DNA from: Micromonospora tulbaghiae | Lineage (GTDB): Bacteria > Actinomycetota > Actinomycetes > Mycobacteriales > Micromonosporaceae | Direction of reading: 5' to 3' | Length of the DNA: 64,000 nucleotides | NCBI RefSeq assembly: GCF_900091605.1 | Contig: NZ_FMCQ01000004.1 | Span: 372,001 to 436,000 of the forward strand | In this document: positions 53,229 through 61,897 of the stretch, in pieces | Numbering within the stretch: position 1 is the stretch's first letter | Layout of the letters: each line of letters begins with the position of its first letter | Program-made: the position numbers and the translations under genes | The notes under the pieces: model-generated | The model's database searches: none | The model's input: the letters and a program-made list of their open reading frames with translations, nothing else | Told to the model about the DNA's origin: nothing

Positions 53229-53600
53229 GTGGGCAACCTTGACATCGCGCTGAAGAACGCGATGAACATCGACGGCGCGATCGGGGCCGCGCTCGTCGAC
53301 TACACCAGTGGCATGACACTCGGCGTCGCCGGGGGCACCGGCGAGATCGACCTGACCGTCGCCGCCGCCGGCAACACCGACGTCGTACGCGCCAAGCTGC
53401 GCACCATCGAGATGCTCAAGCTCGACGACGAGATCGAGGACATCCTGATCACGCTCGGCAGCCAGTACCACCTGATCCGCCCGCTGAGCAACCGCACCGG
53501 CAAGGGCCTGTTCCTCTACCTGATGGTGAGCAAGAGCCGGGCCAACCTCGCGATGGCGCGGCACCAACTGCGCACGATCGAGGAGAGCCTGGAACTGTGA
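53229..53600 (+). CDS. Roadblock/LC7 domain protein, copy 1
   Basis: 123 residues, a complete Roadblock/LC7 fold (NIDGAIGAALVDYTSGMTLGVAGG, LTVAAAGNTDVVRAKLRTIEML). Such proteins dimerise and serve as MglB-like regulators of small GTPases or scaffolds in actinomycete conservons. It begins with GTG at 53229, GGAG 8 nt upstream. Its TGA overlaps the GTG of the second Roadblock gene. No GTPase, DUF742 or sensor kinase gene lies nearby, so this is not a classical cvn operon. Confidence 0.87.
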   Translation: MGNLDIALKNAMNIDGAIGAALVDYTSGMTLGVAGGTGEIDLTVAAAGNTDVVRAKLRTIEMLKLDDEIEDILITLGSQYHLIRPLSNRTGKGLFLYLMVSKSRANLAMARHQLRTIEESLEL

Positions 53601-54082
53601 GCCGGGTGGACGACCTCCCCCGCCGTACGCGCGCCCAGTCCGGCACCCTGCCGCCACCACGGGCGCTTCCACAGTCGCTGGCCGGCAACCCGGCTCTGCC
53701 GTACCCGGCCATCAGCCAGGAACTCTCCGCGCTGCGGTTGCAGATCCCCGGCGTGCACGGCTGCGTCCTCGGCGGCGTCGACGGCCTGCTCGTCACGCAC
53801 AACCTGCAGAACGGCGCCGACCCGGACGACCTGGCCGCGCTCGCCGCCACCATGTACGGGCTCGGCCGCCAGGTCGGGTCGCGGCTGGGACAGGGCGAGT
53901 TCCAGCAGTCGACGGTCCGCAACGCGGGCGGCTACCTCAGCGTCTACGCGATCAACGGAGAGGCACTGCTCGCCGTGATCGGCACGGACAGCATCAACGT
54001 GGCGCGGCTGCACCTGCACGCCCCGACCACAGCGGCCCGGCTCGCCGAGCTGCTCGACGACGTCAGCCCGGCCACGTCCTGA
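53597..54082 (+). CDS. Roadblock/LC7 domain protein, copy 2
   Basis: 161 residues: a ~40-residue Pro/Arg-rich leader, then a Roadblock fold (GVHGCVLGGVDGLLVTHNLQNGADPDDLAALAATM, GGYLSVYAINGEALLAVIG). It diverges clearly from copy 1, suggesting a heterodimer. The GTG overlaps the preceding stop by 4 bp (GTGA), so the two are made together in similar amounts. Function unknown; polarity or signalling scaffold by family analogy. Confidence 0.85.
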   Translation: MSRVDDLPRRTRAQSGTLPPPRALPQSLAGNPALPYPAISQELSALRLQIPGVHGCVLGGVDGLLVTHNLQNGADPDDLAALAATMYGLGRQVGSRLGQGEFQQSTVRNAGGYLSVYAINGEALLAVIGTDSINVARLHLHAPTTAARLAELLDDVSPATS

Positions 54083-54240
54083 CGTACGCCGGTCGTCCCG
54101 GTCCCACCCGTCCGGACCGGAGGCGACCGGCGTACCCCCGGGTTCTGGGCGCGGCGGTCGCGCGCCTTGTGCGGTGGCCGCCTGGCGCGGTCGCGCGCTT
54201 TGGCGCGGCGGGCGCGCGGTGCGGCGGTGGGCGCGGCGGG

Positions 54241-55197
54241 TCAGAGGCCGAAGCGGCCGGCCCACGCGGTCACGTCGGCCACCGTCGCGTTGCCGCCGCA
54301 GACCACCAGGCCCAGCCGGGCGTCGTCCCCCACCCGCTCGATCACCCGGCGGGCGGCAGGCAGCAGGCACCCGGCGGCCGGCTCGGCCCACACCTTGGCG
54401 TGCTCGGCCAACTCGACAGTGCCCCGCACCGCCTCGGCGTCGGAGACCACCAGGACGTCGCTGACCAGCGCCGTCACATGGTCGTAGGTGAGCTGCGAGA
54501 CACTCGGCGCGCTGAGCGTGGTGACGATCGACGACAACGGCACCTCGACCGGGCCGCCCTTCGCGATCGCCTGCGACATCGCCTGCGCGCCCTCGGTCTC
54601 CACGCCCCAGACGCGTACCCCCGGACGCCGCGCCCGCAGCGCCGCCGCCACACCCGAGATCAGCGCGCCCCCGCCGATGCTGACCAGCACGTCGGTCAGC
54701 TCACCGGCGTCGTCGGCGAACTCCAGCCCGACAGTGCCCTGCCCGGCGAGCACAATCGGGTCGTCGAACGGGTGCAGCAGCGTCACGCCCTCGTCCCGCA
54801 GCCGGTTCATCAGTGCGAACGCGCCGGCCATGTCCTCGGTCAGCCGCACGTCCGCCCCGGCCGCGCGGGCCACCTCGACCGCCCGCGCCGGCGCCGTGCG
54901 GGGCATGACCACTGTCGCCGCCACCCCGAGCGCGCCTGCCATCACCGCGACCGCGATGCCGTGGTTGCCGCCGCTGACCGCGACGACCCCGGCCGCCCGC
55001 TCCGCGTCGTCCAGCGCGAGCAGCTTCGCCGCCGCACCCCGGGCCTTGAACGAGCCGGTACGTTGCAGCAGCTCCAGCTTGGCGATGACCGGTGCGCCGA
55101 GCAGCTCGGTCAGTCCCGGGCTGGGCACGGTCGGGGTGTGCACGACGACGTCGGCGATCCGGTCGGCGGCCGCCTGGATGTCCGCAAGCTCGATCAC
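54241..55197 (-). CDS. PLP-dependent threonine/serine ammonia-lyase family enzyme
   Basis: 318 residues, fold type II. Lys in GSFKARGAAAK binds PLP, SGGNHGIAVA binds the substrate carboxylate, GGGALISG holds the phosphate, and the C-terminal CGGNATV supplies a conserved tail. No regulatory ACT domain is present, so it is a catabolic or serine racemase-like enzyme rather than the biosynthetic IlvA. The start is one of two adjacent GTG codons, 55200 or 55197; the second is given. A palindromic element lies just upstream. Confidence 0.87.
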   Translation of the reverse strand: MIELADIQAAADRIADVVVHTPTVPSPGLTELLGAPVIAKLELLQRTGSFKARGAAAKLLALDDAERAAGVVAVSGGNHGIAVAVMAGALGVAATVVMPRTAPARAVEVARAAGADVRLTEDMAGAFALMNRLRDEGVTLLHPFDDPIVLAGQGTVGLEFADDAGELTDVLVSIGGGALISGVAAALRARRPGVRVWGVETEGAQAMSQAIAKGGPVEVPLSSIVTTLSAPSVSQLTYDHVTALVSDVLVVSDAEAVRGTVELAEHAKVWAEPAAGCLLPAARRVIERVGDDARLGLVVCGGNATVADVTAWAGRFGL

Positions 55198-55299
55198 CAC
55201 CGCAGCGTGCCACACCAGCCCTCGCACCCCGCGCCGTCCCCGCCGCGCGCCGTCGTCGCTCCGCGCTCGTCGTGGCCCGCGCTCGTGGCCCGCGCTCGT

Positions 55300-55369
55300 C
55301 GATCTTGGAGTTGTGGCGCCCAGAATGCCTCATCCGCGAAGTTCGGGCGGTGCCACAACTCCAAGATCG
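55300..55369. repeat. Intergenic palindromic element, GATCTTGGAG type
   Basis: Perfect 18-bp arms (CGATCTTGGAGTTGTGGC, 55300-55317 and 55352-55369) with an additional CGCCC/GGGCG inner pairing, in a ~34-bp loop. It lies between two codirectional minus-strand genes. Confidence 0.85.
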
Positions 55370-55408
55370 GCGGCTGGAGCTGGGGGGCGGCCGGCCGTTC
55401 GGTCGCTG

Positions 55409-55804
55409 TCACGATCGGCTGGCGGTCACCTCGGCGTCGCCGCGGAGGATGCAGAACTCGTTGCCCTCCGGGTCGGCGAGCACCACCCAGCCGGTGCCGT
55501 CGGAGTTGCGCCGGTCGGCCACCACTACCGCACCCAGCCCGGTCAGCCGGGCCAGCTCCTCGTCGCGCGTCCCCTCGACCGGGCGCAGGTCGAGGTGGAT
55601 ACGGTTCTTGACCTGCTTCGCGTCCGGCACCTCGATGAACAGCAGGCGGTGCCGCCCGTCCCGTGAGTAGATCACGCACTCCTCGTGGCCCGGCTCGTTC
55701 GGGTCGTCCGGGTCCTCCCGGTAGTCGAGGACGGACGCCCACCAGCGGGACAGGGCGTAGGCGTCGGCACAGTCCACGGTGGTATGGGACACGTAGGAGG
55801 TCAT
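55409..55804 (-). CDS. VOC family protein
   Basis: 131 residues. Opens VSHTTVDCADAYALSRWWASVLDY and closes WVVLADPEGNEFCILRGD, the glyoxalase-like pattern common in actinomycetes. The middle has HRLLFIEVPDAKQVKNRIHLDLRP with a potential metal-binding His and Glu. Substrate unknown. ATG at 55804; GATGAT 6 nt upstream could be a -10 for a leaderless start. Confidence 0.87.
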   Translation of the reverse strand: MTSYVSHTTVDCADAYALSRWWASVLDYREDPDDPNEPGHEECVIYSRDGRHRLLFIEVPDAKQVKNRIHLDLRPVEGTRDEELARLTGLGAVVVADRRNSDGTGWVVLADPEGNEFCILRGDAEVTASRS

Positions 55805-55868
55805 CACTGGATCATCGCAAGGTCTGGCGGGAGATGTTCCACCGCGCCGAAGGCGGGTACTCCCGATC

Positions 55869-56201
55869 GTGCGCATCTACATCGACGAGCCGAGGGCCGC
55901 AGAACTGTTCTGGGAGGGCATGCGGGAGGTGGCAGCCGGCGCCGCCCGGCATCAGGACGACGACCTGTACCGGGCGATCGTCAAGATCGGTCGAGGTGCG
56001 CTGGCTCAGGGCGGCGAGCTGGTGCCGCAGTGCGGCCTGTTCCTCCAGTGCCCGGTCTGCCAGGCGGTGGCGGGCCAGCGGTGCATCAACGTGCCGCGTC
56101 ATCCTCTCCGCGAGAACCTCCTGCATCCGGAGCGCACCGAACTGGCCCAGATGGCACTGCGGGAAGAAGTACCGCTTCCCCCGCCGCTACGGGATGAGTG
56201 A
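55869..56201 (+). CDS. Small protein with CPVC..C..H zinc-finger motif
   Basis: 110 residues. The second half has QCPVCQAVAGQRCINVPRHPLRENLLHPER, here cited in part: two Cys pairs plus two His spaced as in the actinobacterial 'CPxC-x6-GxxC..H' zinc finger often found in plasmid- or phage-linked proteins. The first half is acidic and helical. GTG start at 55869, divergent from the VOC gene. Function unknown; nucleic-acid binding is inferred from the finger only. Confidence 0.65.
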   Translation: MRIYIDEPRAAELFWEGMREVAAGAARHQDDDLYRAIVKIGRGALAQGGELVPQCGLFLQCPVCQAVAGQRCINVPRHPLRENLLHPERTELAQMALREEVPLPPPLRDE

Positions 56202-56286
56202 CCTGCTCTGAGGTCGGACCACGACGCGACCACTCACCAGCGTGAATCGACCCGATCCGCGCGCTCGGGTCGACAGGCTCGACTGC

Positions 56287-56448
56287 TCACAACGCGTCGC
56301 CGGCCGCCAGTCCGGCATCGAGCGCGGTCAGGAAGTCCAGCAACTCACGCCGGGCGGCCTCGTCATGTGTGCGGTGGTTCAGGAAGTCCGACGTGACGCA
56401 ACGGGAGCTGTCCTCGACCGCCTCGATCAGCTCGGCCAGCTGAGCCAT
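56287..56448 (-). CDS. Small acidic helical protein, function unknown
   Basis: 53 residues starting MAQLAELIEAVEDSSRCVTS and ending in a leucine-rich helix (ARRELLDFLTALDAGL). Third-position GC is about 85%, which supports coding, although no ribosome site is visible. The frame closes with a stop 45 bp upstream, so the ATG at 56448 is the only start. It follows the membrane gene at 56530 on the same strand and may share its transcript. Confidence 0.55.
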   Translation of the reverse strand: MAQLAELIEAVEDSSRCVTSDFLNHRTHDEAARRELLDFLTALDAGLAAGDAL

Positions 56449-56529
56449 GGCAGTCCGAGACGCCCTGCGAGCAGGGGCCGGCCGGGCCTCATCACTGCTG
56501 GTAGCACAGCAGCGGCTCTTGGTTCCGCT

Positions 56530-56916
56530 TCAACTCAACGCGAAGTCCTTGATGCCGGTGGCGATCGCCGAGACGGTCCCGATCAGACCCGTCACGGTGG
56601 CCAACCTGGCAGCTGGGGTCGCCCATGTCCCACGACTGAACTCGGCCCATCGGCGGTTCCAGAAGAGCAGCTTGAACTTCTGCCATCTGTGCTCGCGTAT
56701 GTGGCACCCGAGCAGCAGTCCGTAGGAGTTGTTACGGCAGAAGGCTCCCCGCTTGCGGGTACCGGCACCACACCACGCGGGTGCCTGTAGCAGCGACCAT
56801 ACGACCACTCCGGCGGACAAGAAGTAGAGAAGCTCAGGACCGGCGTTGCCGGACCACCAGACGGCCATCAACGCCAAGAGAGCGAGCAGTCCCCAGTACC
56901 GGCGAAGGATCTTCAT
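56530..56916 (-). CDS. Small membrane protein with Cys-His zinc motif
   Basis: 128 residues. Two N-terminal membrane helices (LLALLALMAVWWSG and LLYFLSAGVVVWSLL) are followed by a cytoplasmic motif WCGAGTRKRGAFCRNNSYGLLLGCHIREH, which has three Cys and two His and resembles a zinc knuckle found in related actinobacterial hypothetical proteins. A third hydrophobic helix is at the C-terminus. Its base composition is lower in GC than its neighbours. Function unknown; possibly horizontally acquired. Confidence 0.7.
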   Translation of the reverse strand: MKILRRYWGLLALLALMAVWWSGNAGPELLYFLSAGVVVWSLLQAPAWCGAGTRKRGAFCRNNSYGLLLGCHIREHRWQKFKLLFWNRRWAEFSRGTWATPAARLATVTGLIGTVSAIATGIKDFALS

Positions 56917-57030
56917 ACCGGATCAGTAGTTGATCGATGACGACCAGTAAACAGCTCTGACGGATGTTGGTCGTCAAGTGGTCATCCGGTCGGATGGCTG
57001 CTCGTGGGCCCCCAACGACCAAGTGCACCC

Positions 57031-57076
57031 GAAGAAACACCAGGTCGACCACCGCACGTAGATGGTTGACCTGGTG
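57031..57076 (-). terminator. rnpB terminator
   Basis: ACCAGGTC (57076-57069) pairs with GACCTGGT (57046-57039) on the minus strand and is followed by GTTTCTTC, directly after the 3' end of rnpB. Confidence 0.75.
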
Positions 57077-57502
<426 letters not shown>

Positions 57503-57504
57503 TC

Positions 57505-57510
57505 ATCCTA
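57505..57510 (-). promoter_or_regulatory. -10 element of rnpB
   Basis: TAGGAT on the minus strand, about 6 nt before the inferred 5' end of rnpB. No clear -35. Confidence 0.6.
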
Positions 57511-57601
57511 ACGACGTACGCGCCGCGCCCATTTCCGCCCCGGCGGGCCGAGCGCGGGGCGACGCCGTGACACAACGGGGGCGTACTAGCCTCGGGGGAC
57601 C

Positions 57602-58363
57602 ATGGACCTCTCCGACGCCGCGCTCCTGATCGCCGCCGGTCTCGCCGCGGGCACTGTGAACGCGGTGGCCGGCGGCGGCTCGCTGATCACGTTCCCGGCG
57701 ATGATCGCCACCGGCCTGCCGCCGGTGGCGGCGAACGTCTCCAACTCGGTGTCGGTCTTTCCCGGGTACGTGGCGAGCGTTGCGGGCAGCCGGGTGGACC
57801 TGCCGCGCGGGCGGGAGCTGTGGTCGCTGCTGCCCACCGCCGTGCTCGGCACGATCGCCGGGTGCGCGCTGCTGCTGGCCACGCCGGCTCGGGCGTTCGA
57901 GCTGGTGGTGCCGTTCCTCGTGCTGGGCGCGACTGCGGTACTGGCGTTCCAGGGGCCGCTGCGCCGCCTGGTCGGTCACCCGGAGCGGTTGGGCGCGCGC
58001 CGCCGTACCGTCACGGTGCAGACCATGGTCGCGCTCGGCACTGTGTACGGCGGCTACTTCGGCGCGGCCCTCGGGGTGATGCTCGTGGCCGGGCTGGCGC
58101 TGGTGCTGGACGCGACGCTGGCCCGGGTGTCGGCGGTGAAGAACCTGCTCTCCGCAGTGGTGGGGCTGACCACGCTGGTGGTGTTCGCCCTGTTCGGCCC
58201 GGTGAACTGGGCGGCCGTCGCGGTGGTCGCGCCGGCCACCCTGTTCGGCGGGTACGCGGGCGCGCGGCTGGCCCGCCGGCTTCCGCAGGTGGTGTTGAAG
58301 ACGGTGATCGTGGTGTTCGGCACCGCCATCGGCTTCTACCTGCTGTGGCGGGCGCTGACCTGA
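57602..58363 (+). CDS. TauE/SafE-family anion exporter
   Basis: 253 residues with about eight membrane helices. The family signature is GLAAGTVNAVAGGGSLITFPAM near the N-terminus and its second copy TVYGGYFGAALGVMLVAGL in the C-terminal half. Members export sulfite, sulfoacetate or similar anions; the substrate here is unknown. ATG at 57602 with GGGGGA upstream. Divergent from rnpB. Confidence 0.88.
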   Translation: MDLSDAALLIAAGLAAGTVNAVAGGGSLITFPAMIATGLPPVAANVSNSVSVFPGYVASVAGSRVDLPRGRELWSLLPTAVLGTIAGCALLLATPARAFELVVPFLVLGATAVLAFQGPLRRLVGHPERLGARRRTVTVQTMVALGTVYGGYFGAALGVMLVAGLALVLDATLARVSAVKNLLSAVVGLTTLVVFALFGPVNWAAVAVVAPATLFGGYAGARLARRLPQVVLKTVIVVFGTAIGFYLLWRALT

Positions 58364-58391
58364 CGCCGGCAGGCCGGGGCCAGCGTCCCGG

Positions 58392-59615
58392 TCAGTACGC
58401 CTCCCCCACCGGCTCCTCCGGCGCGTGTTCGGTCCGGCTGGCGGCCCGGTTCCAGATGACCCGTTCGCCGTAGCCGGCCGCCATCAGGTGACCGAACGCG
58501 AGGTAGGCGAGCACACCGGCGGCGAGCACGCCGAAGCCGACCCAGAACGGAAGCGCCAGGCTGTGCTCGGCCAGCTTGCCGGAGATGATCGGCGCGGGCG
58601 CGGCGGCGCCCCAGCGGACCAGGTTGAACGCGCCGGTGGCGACGCGCCGGTCGGCGGAGCCGAGCCCGAGCGCCAGGTCGGTCAGGTTGGCGTTCGCCAG
58701 GCCCATGAACAGGCCGGCGACGACGAGGACGACGAGCGACATGGCGGTGCCGGTGGAGGTGGCGAACAGGACCATGCAGACCAGCAGGCCGAGCAGGGCG
58801 ACGCCGACGGTCTGCACCGCGCCGATGCGGTGTGCCAGCCGGTGCCCGATCAGGAGGATGCCGGCGGCCAGGCCGAGGCCCCAGCCGGTGAACGCCAGGC
58901 CCAGCGGGATGACGTCGAGGCGCAGGAACAGCGGCGTGTAGCCGAGCACGACGAAGAAGACGAAGTTGTACGCGGCGGTGACCACGCACAGCGTCACGAA
59001 CGCTGGTCTGCGGTACGTGGAGAAGATCTGGCCGAGGCGTACCGGGGACTGTTTGTTGGCGGGTTCGCGCAGCTTGCGGGCGGCGACGCCGAGCGCCAGC
59101 ACCATGAACACGCCGCAGACGAAGAACGGCAGCCGCCAGCTCACCTCGCCGAGCAGTCCGCCGATCAGCGGGCCGACCGCGAAGCCGAGCCCGAGCGCGG
59201 TCTCGAACAGGCCGACCACCCACTCGCGGTCGTTCGCCAGGTTGACCAGCACCACCATGGCGGTGGCGAAGAACATCGCGTTGCCCAGGCCCCAGACGCC
59301 GCGCAGCACGGAGAGCTGCACGATGTCGTTGCTGAACGAGGCTCCGATCGCGGCCAGGCCGACCACCGAGACGCCGGTGACGAGCACCGGCTTGAACCCG
59401 AACCGCCCGCTGGCGAGCGTCGCCGGGATCATGCCGACGGCCATGACCGCGATGTACGCGGTGAAGAGCAGCTCGACCTGCCAGGCGGTGACGCCGATGG
59501 CCTCGCCGATGGCGGGCAGGATCGGGTCGACCACGGCGATGCCGGCGATGGCGAGGAACGCGACGAGCGCGGTGGCGTAGATGGCACTGCGGTTGGGCTC
59601 GGATCGGCGATCCAC
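58392..59615 (-). CDS. MFS efflux transporter
   Basis: 407 residues, twelve membrane helices, DHA1-like. Seen: VVDPILPAIGEAIG in helix 1, the GRFGFKPV loop after helix 2, and a cytoplasmic mid-loop with Arg-rich ARKLREPANKQ. The substrate is probably a drug or antibiotic. GTG at 59615 with GGAGG 7 nt upstream. It is divergent from marR; its candidate -10 TACCAT lies inside the first marR operator, so MarR should repress it. Confidence 0.9.
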   Translation of the reverse strand: MDRRSEPNRSAIYATALVAFLAIAGIAVVDPILPAIGEAIGVTAWQVELLFTAYIAVMAVGMIPATLASGRFGFKPVLVTGVSVVGLAAIGASFSNDIVQLSVLRGVWGLGNAMFFATAMVVLVNLANDREWVVGLFETALGLGFAVGPLIGGLLGEVSWRLPFFVCGVFMVLALGVAARKLREPANKQSPVRLGQIFSTYRRPAFVTLCVVTAAYNFVFFVVLGYTPLFLRLDVIPLGLAFTGWGLGLAAGILLIGHRLAHRIGAVQTVGVALLGLLVCMVLFATSTGTAMSLVVLVVAGLFMGLANANLTDLALGLGSADRRVATGAFNLVRWGAAAPAPIISGKLAEHSLALPFWVGFGVLAAGVLAYLAFGHLMAAGYGERVIWNRAASRTEHAPEEPVGEAY

Positions 59616-59634
59616 TCCGCAACCTCCCAGATAG

Positions 59635-59669
59635 CTGTATGGTACAGGTATTTTTCTTGTATGGTACAG
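59635..59669. promoter_or_regulatory. Duplicated MarR operator with embedded promoters
   Basis: CTGTATGGTACAG (59635-59647) and TTGTATGGTACAG (59657-59669) are near-identical palindromes 22 bp apart, two helical turns. The second contains TATGGT (59660-59665), a -10 hexamer 6 nt before the marR ATG. The first contains minus-strand TACCAT (59644-59639), a -10 for the MFS gene. Binding would close both promoters. Confidence 0.75.
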
Positions 59670-59671
59670 CT

Positions 59672-60139
59672 ATGAGCGAGGACGTCCACGCCGCCGAGGT
59701 CACCCTCGGCCGGATCGAAACCGAGGTCGCGCTGCTGATGCGCCTGGGCGAGGCCACCCGCCGGGGCACCGGCACGATGGAGCACCGGCTGCTCGACCGC
59801 GCCGCGTACGTGATCCTGCGGCACCTCGACGCGGCCGGCCCGCAGAACGTCTCGGCGCTCGCCGCGCGGCTGAACCTGGACGGCTCCACAGTCACCCGGC
59901 AGGTCTCCGCGCTCCAGCGCGACGGGCTGATCTCCCGTACCCCCGACCCGGCCGACGGGCGCGGCACGGTGATCTCCACGACGGCGGCCGGGCTCCAGCG
60001 GATGGCCGCCGTGCGGGCGGCCCGCACCCGGCTGTACGGCGACATCCTCGCCGCCTGGCCCGAGGCGGACCGGGAGACGCTGGCGGACATGTTGCACCGC
60101 CTCAACGAGGCGCTCGACGCGCGCAACCGCCGCCGCTGA
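59672..60139 (+). CDS. MarR-family transcriptional regulator
   Basis: 155 residues, one winged helix-turn-helix: YVILRHLDAAGPQNVSALAARLNLDGSTVTRQVSALQRDGLISRTPDPADGRGTVI. The recognition helix and wing are typical; the helices on either side form the dimer. Probable repressor of itself and the divergent MFS pump, lifted by a ligand of the pump. The ATG at 59672 is leaderless (TATGGT 6 nt upstream); an upstream GTG-type extension would run through the operators. Confidence 0.9.
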   Translation: MSEDVHAAEVTLGRIETEVALLMRLGEATRRGTGTMEHRLLDRAAYVILRHLDAAGPQNVSALAARLNLDGSTVTRQVSALQRDGLISRTPDPADGRGTVISTTAAGLQRMAAVRAARTRLYGDILAAWPEADRETLADMLHRLNEALDARNRRR

Positions 60140-60145
60140 GGCGCG

Positions 60146-60180
60146 AGGCGGGCCCCCACCCGACGGGCGGGGGCCCGCCT
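60146..60180. terminator. Hairpin between marR and mctP
   Basis: 12-bp perfect stem (AGGCGGGCCCCC, 60146-60157 with 60169-60180) plus inner CCC/GGG pairing, between convergent genes. Confidence 0.65.
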
Positions 60181-60183
60181 CCC

Positions 60184-61839
60184 CTACGCCACCGGCTCGC
60201 GCGCGGAGTCCGCGTCGCGGTCGGCGCCGGGCGTGACGCGCGGGTCGCCCTCGTCGGCGAAGTAGTCGTCCGGCGTGGTGCCGTCCGGCCCGTCGGCCAC
60301 CTTCGCGGCGCGCAGCACCAGCGTGAGCAGCGCGGCCACCACCAGGTTCACCAGCACCGCCACGATGCCCACGTAGATGGTCTTCGGCGTGTCGAAGCCG
60401 AACTTCTCCAACGGGAACGCCGACCCGGCGAAGTGCTTCTTCCCGGTCGCCGGGTTGCCGATCTGGTAGAGCATCCACATGCCGAGGCCCATGCCGGCCG
60501 CCCAGCCGGCGATCAGCGCGCCCCTGTGGAACCAGCGGGTGTAGAGGCCCAGCGCCACCGCCGGCAGCGTCTGGAGGATGATCACGCCACCGATGAGCTG
60601 CAGGTCGATGGAGAACTGCGGGTCGAGGAAGACGATGCAGGCCACCGCGCCGACCTTCACCACCAGCGAGGTGATCTTCGAGACGTTCGCCTCCTGCGCC
60701 GGGGTGGCGTCCCGCTTCAGGTACTCCTTGTAGATGTTGCGGGTGAACAGGTTCGCCGCCGCGATCGACATGATCGCCGCGGGCACCAGCGCGCCGATGC
60801 CGATGGCCGCGTACGCCACCCCGGCGAACCAGTCCGGGAACTGCTGGTCGAACAGCAGCGGCACCACCGTGTTGCCGTCGGTCGTGCCCTCCTTCGCACC
60901 GGGCAGCGGCTTCACGTTCGCCGCGATGGCCATGTAGCCGAGCAGCGCGATCAGCCCCAGCAGCAGGCTGTACGCGGGCAGCGCGGACATGTTCCGCTTG
61001 ATCACGTCGCGGTTCCGGCTGGCCAGCACACCGGTGATGCTGTGCGGGTAGAGGAACAGCGCCAGCGCCGAGCCGAACGCCAGCGTCACGTACTGGATCT
61101 GGTTGTTCTGGTTGAGCAGGATGCCGTCGCCGGGCGCGGGTGACGCCTGGAACTTCGCGTCGGCGGCGTCGAAGATGGCGCCCCAGCCGCCGAGCTTGTA
61201 CGGCAGCCAGATCACCGCGACCAGGATCACGATGTAGATCAGCGAGTCCTTGACGAACGCGATCAGCGCCGGCGCGCGCAGCCCGGACTGGTACGTGTAC
61301 GCGGCCAGGATCGCGAACGCGATGATGATCGGCAGGTGCCGGGCCAGCGCGCTGTCCCCGGTCACGCCCATGGTCTTGAGCACCGCCTCGATGCCGACCA
61401 GCTGCAGCGCGATGTACGGCATGGTGGCGACGATGCCGGTGATCGCGACCAGCAGCGCCAGGATCGGCGAGCCGAACCGGTTGCGGACGAAGTCGGCCGG
61501 GGTGACGAACCCGTGCCGGTGCGAGACCGACCAGAGCCGGCACAGCACCAGGAACACCAGCGGGTAGATGACGATCGTGTACGGCACCGCGAAGAAGCCC
61601 GCCGCGCCGGCCCCGAAGATCAGCGCCGGGACCGCCACGAACGTGTACGCGGTGTAGAGGTCACCGCCGACCAGGAACCAGGTGATCCAGCCGCCGAAGC
61701 TGCGACCGCCCAGCCCCCACTCGTCCAGGTGGGCCATGTCCTTCGGTCTGCGCCACCGGGCCGCAACGAAACCCATGGCGCTGACCAGCAGGAACAGCAG
61801 TGAGAAGACGATGATCTCGGTGAGGTGGTCCCGCCACAT
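60184..61839 (-). CDS. mctP: Sodium/solute symporter, MctP-like monocarboxylate transporter
   Basis: 551 residues, thirteen membrane helices, SSS family. Seen: EWGLGGRSFGGWITWFLVGGDLYTAYTF, RHGFVTPADFVRNRFGSP and the sodium-site helix SITGVLASRNRDVIKRNMSALPAY. MctP takes up acetate, lactate, pyruvate and similar acids. The gene downstream of its start, DUF3311, is its usual small partner. The ATG at 61839 was chosen; a GTG one codon earlier is possible, with GGGGG upstream of both. Confidence 0.88.
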   Translation of the reverse strand: MWRDHLTEIIVFSLLFLLVSAMGFVAARWRRPKDMAHLDEWGLGGRSFGGWITWFLVGGDLYTAYTFVAVPALIFGAGAAGFFAVPYTIVIYPLVFLVLCRLWSVSHRHGFVTPADFVRNRFGSPILALLVAITGIVATMPYIALQLVGIEAVLKTMGVTGDSALARHLPIIIAFAILAAYTYQSGLRAPALIAFVKDSLIYIVILVAVIWLPYKLGGWGAIFDAADAKFQASPAPGDGILLNQNNQIQYVTLAFGSALALFLYPHSITGVLASRNRDVIKRNMSALPAYSLLLGLIALLGYMAIAANVKPLPGAKEGTTDGNTVVPLLFDQQFPDWFAGVAYAAIGIGALVPAAIMSIAAANLFTRNIYKEYLKRDATPAQEANVSKITSLVVKVGAVACIVFLDPQFSIDLQLIGGVIILQTLPAVALGLYTRWFHRGALIAGWAAGMGLGMWMLYQIGNPATGKKHFAGSAFPLEKFGFDTPKTIYVGIVAVLVNLVVAALLTLVLRAAKVADGPDGTTPDDYFADEGDPRVTPGADRDADSAREPVA

Positions 61840-61897
61840 CACTGTGCCCCCTTCGTTCGCGACTGCGGGGCTCGCAGGCCCGGCTCACTCCTCGCGC

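Noticed and set aside
54083..54240. GC-rich stretch with GCGCGGCGG repeats after the Roadblock pair
   Set aside because: Simple low-complexity tract; no self-complementary element or gene.
55092..55670. Plus-strand frame across the palindrome and VOC gene
   Set aside because: Translation is low-complexity and the VOC protein is clearly on the minus strand.
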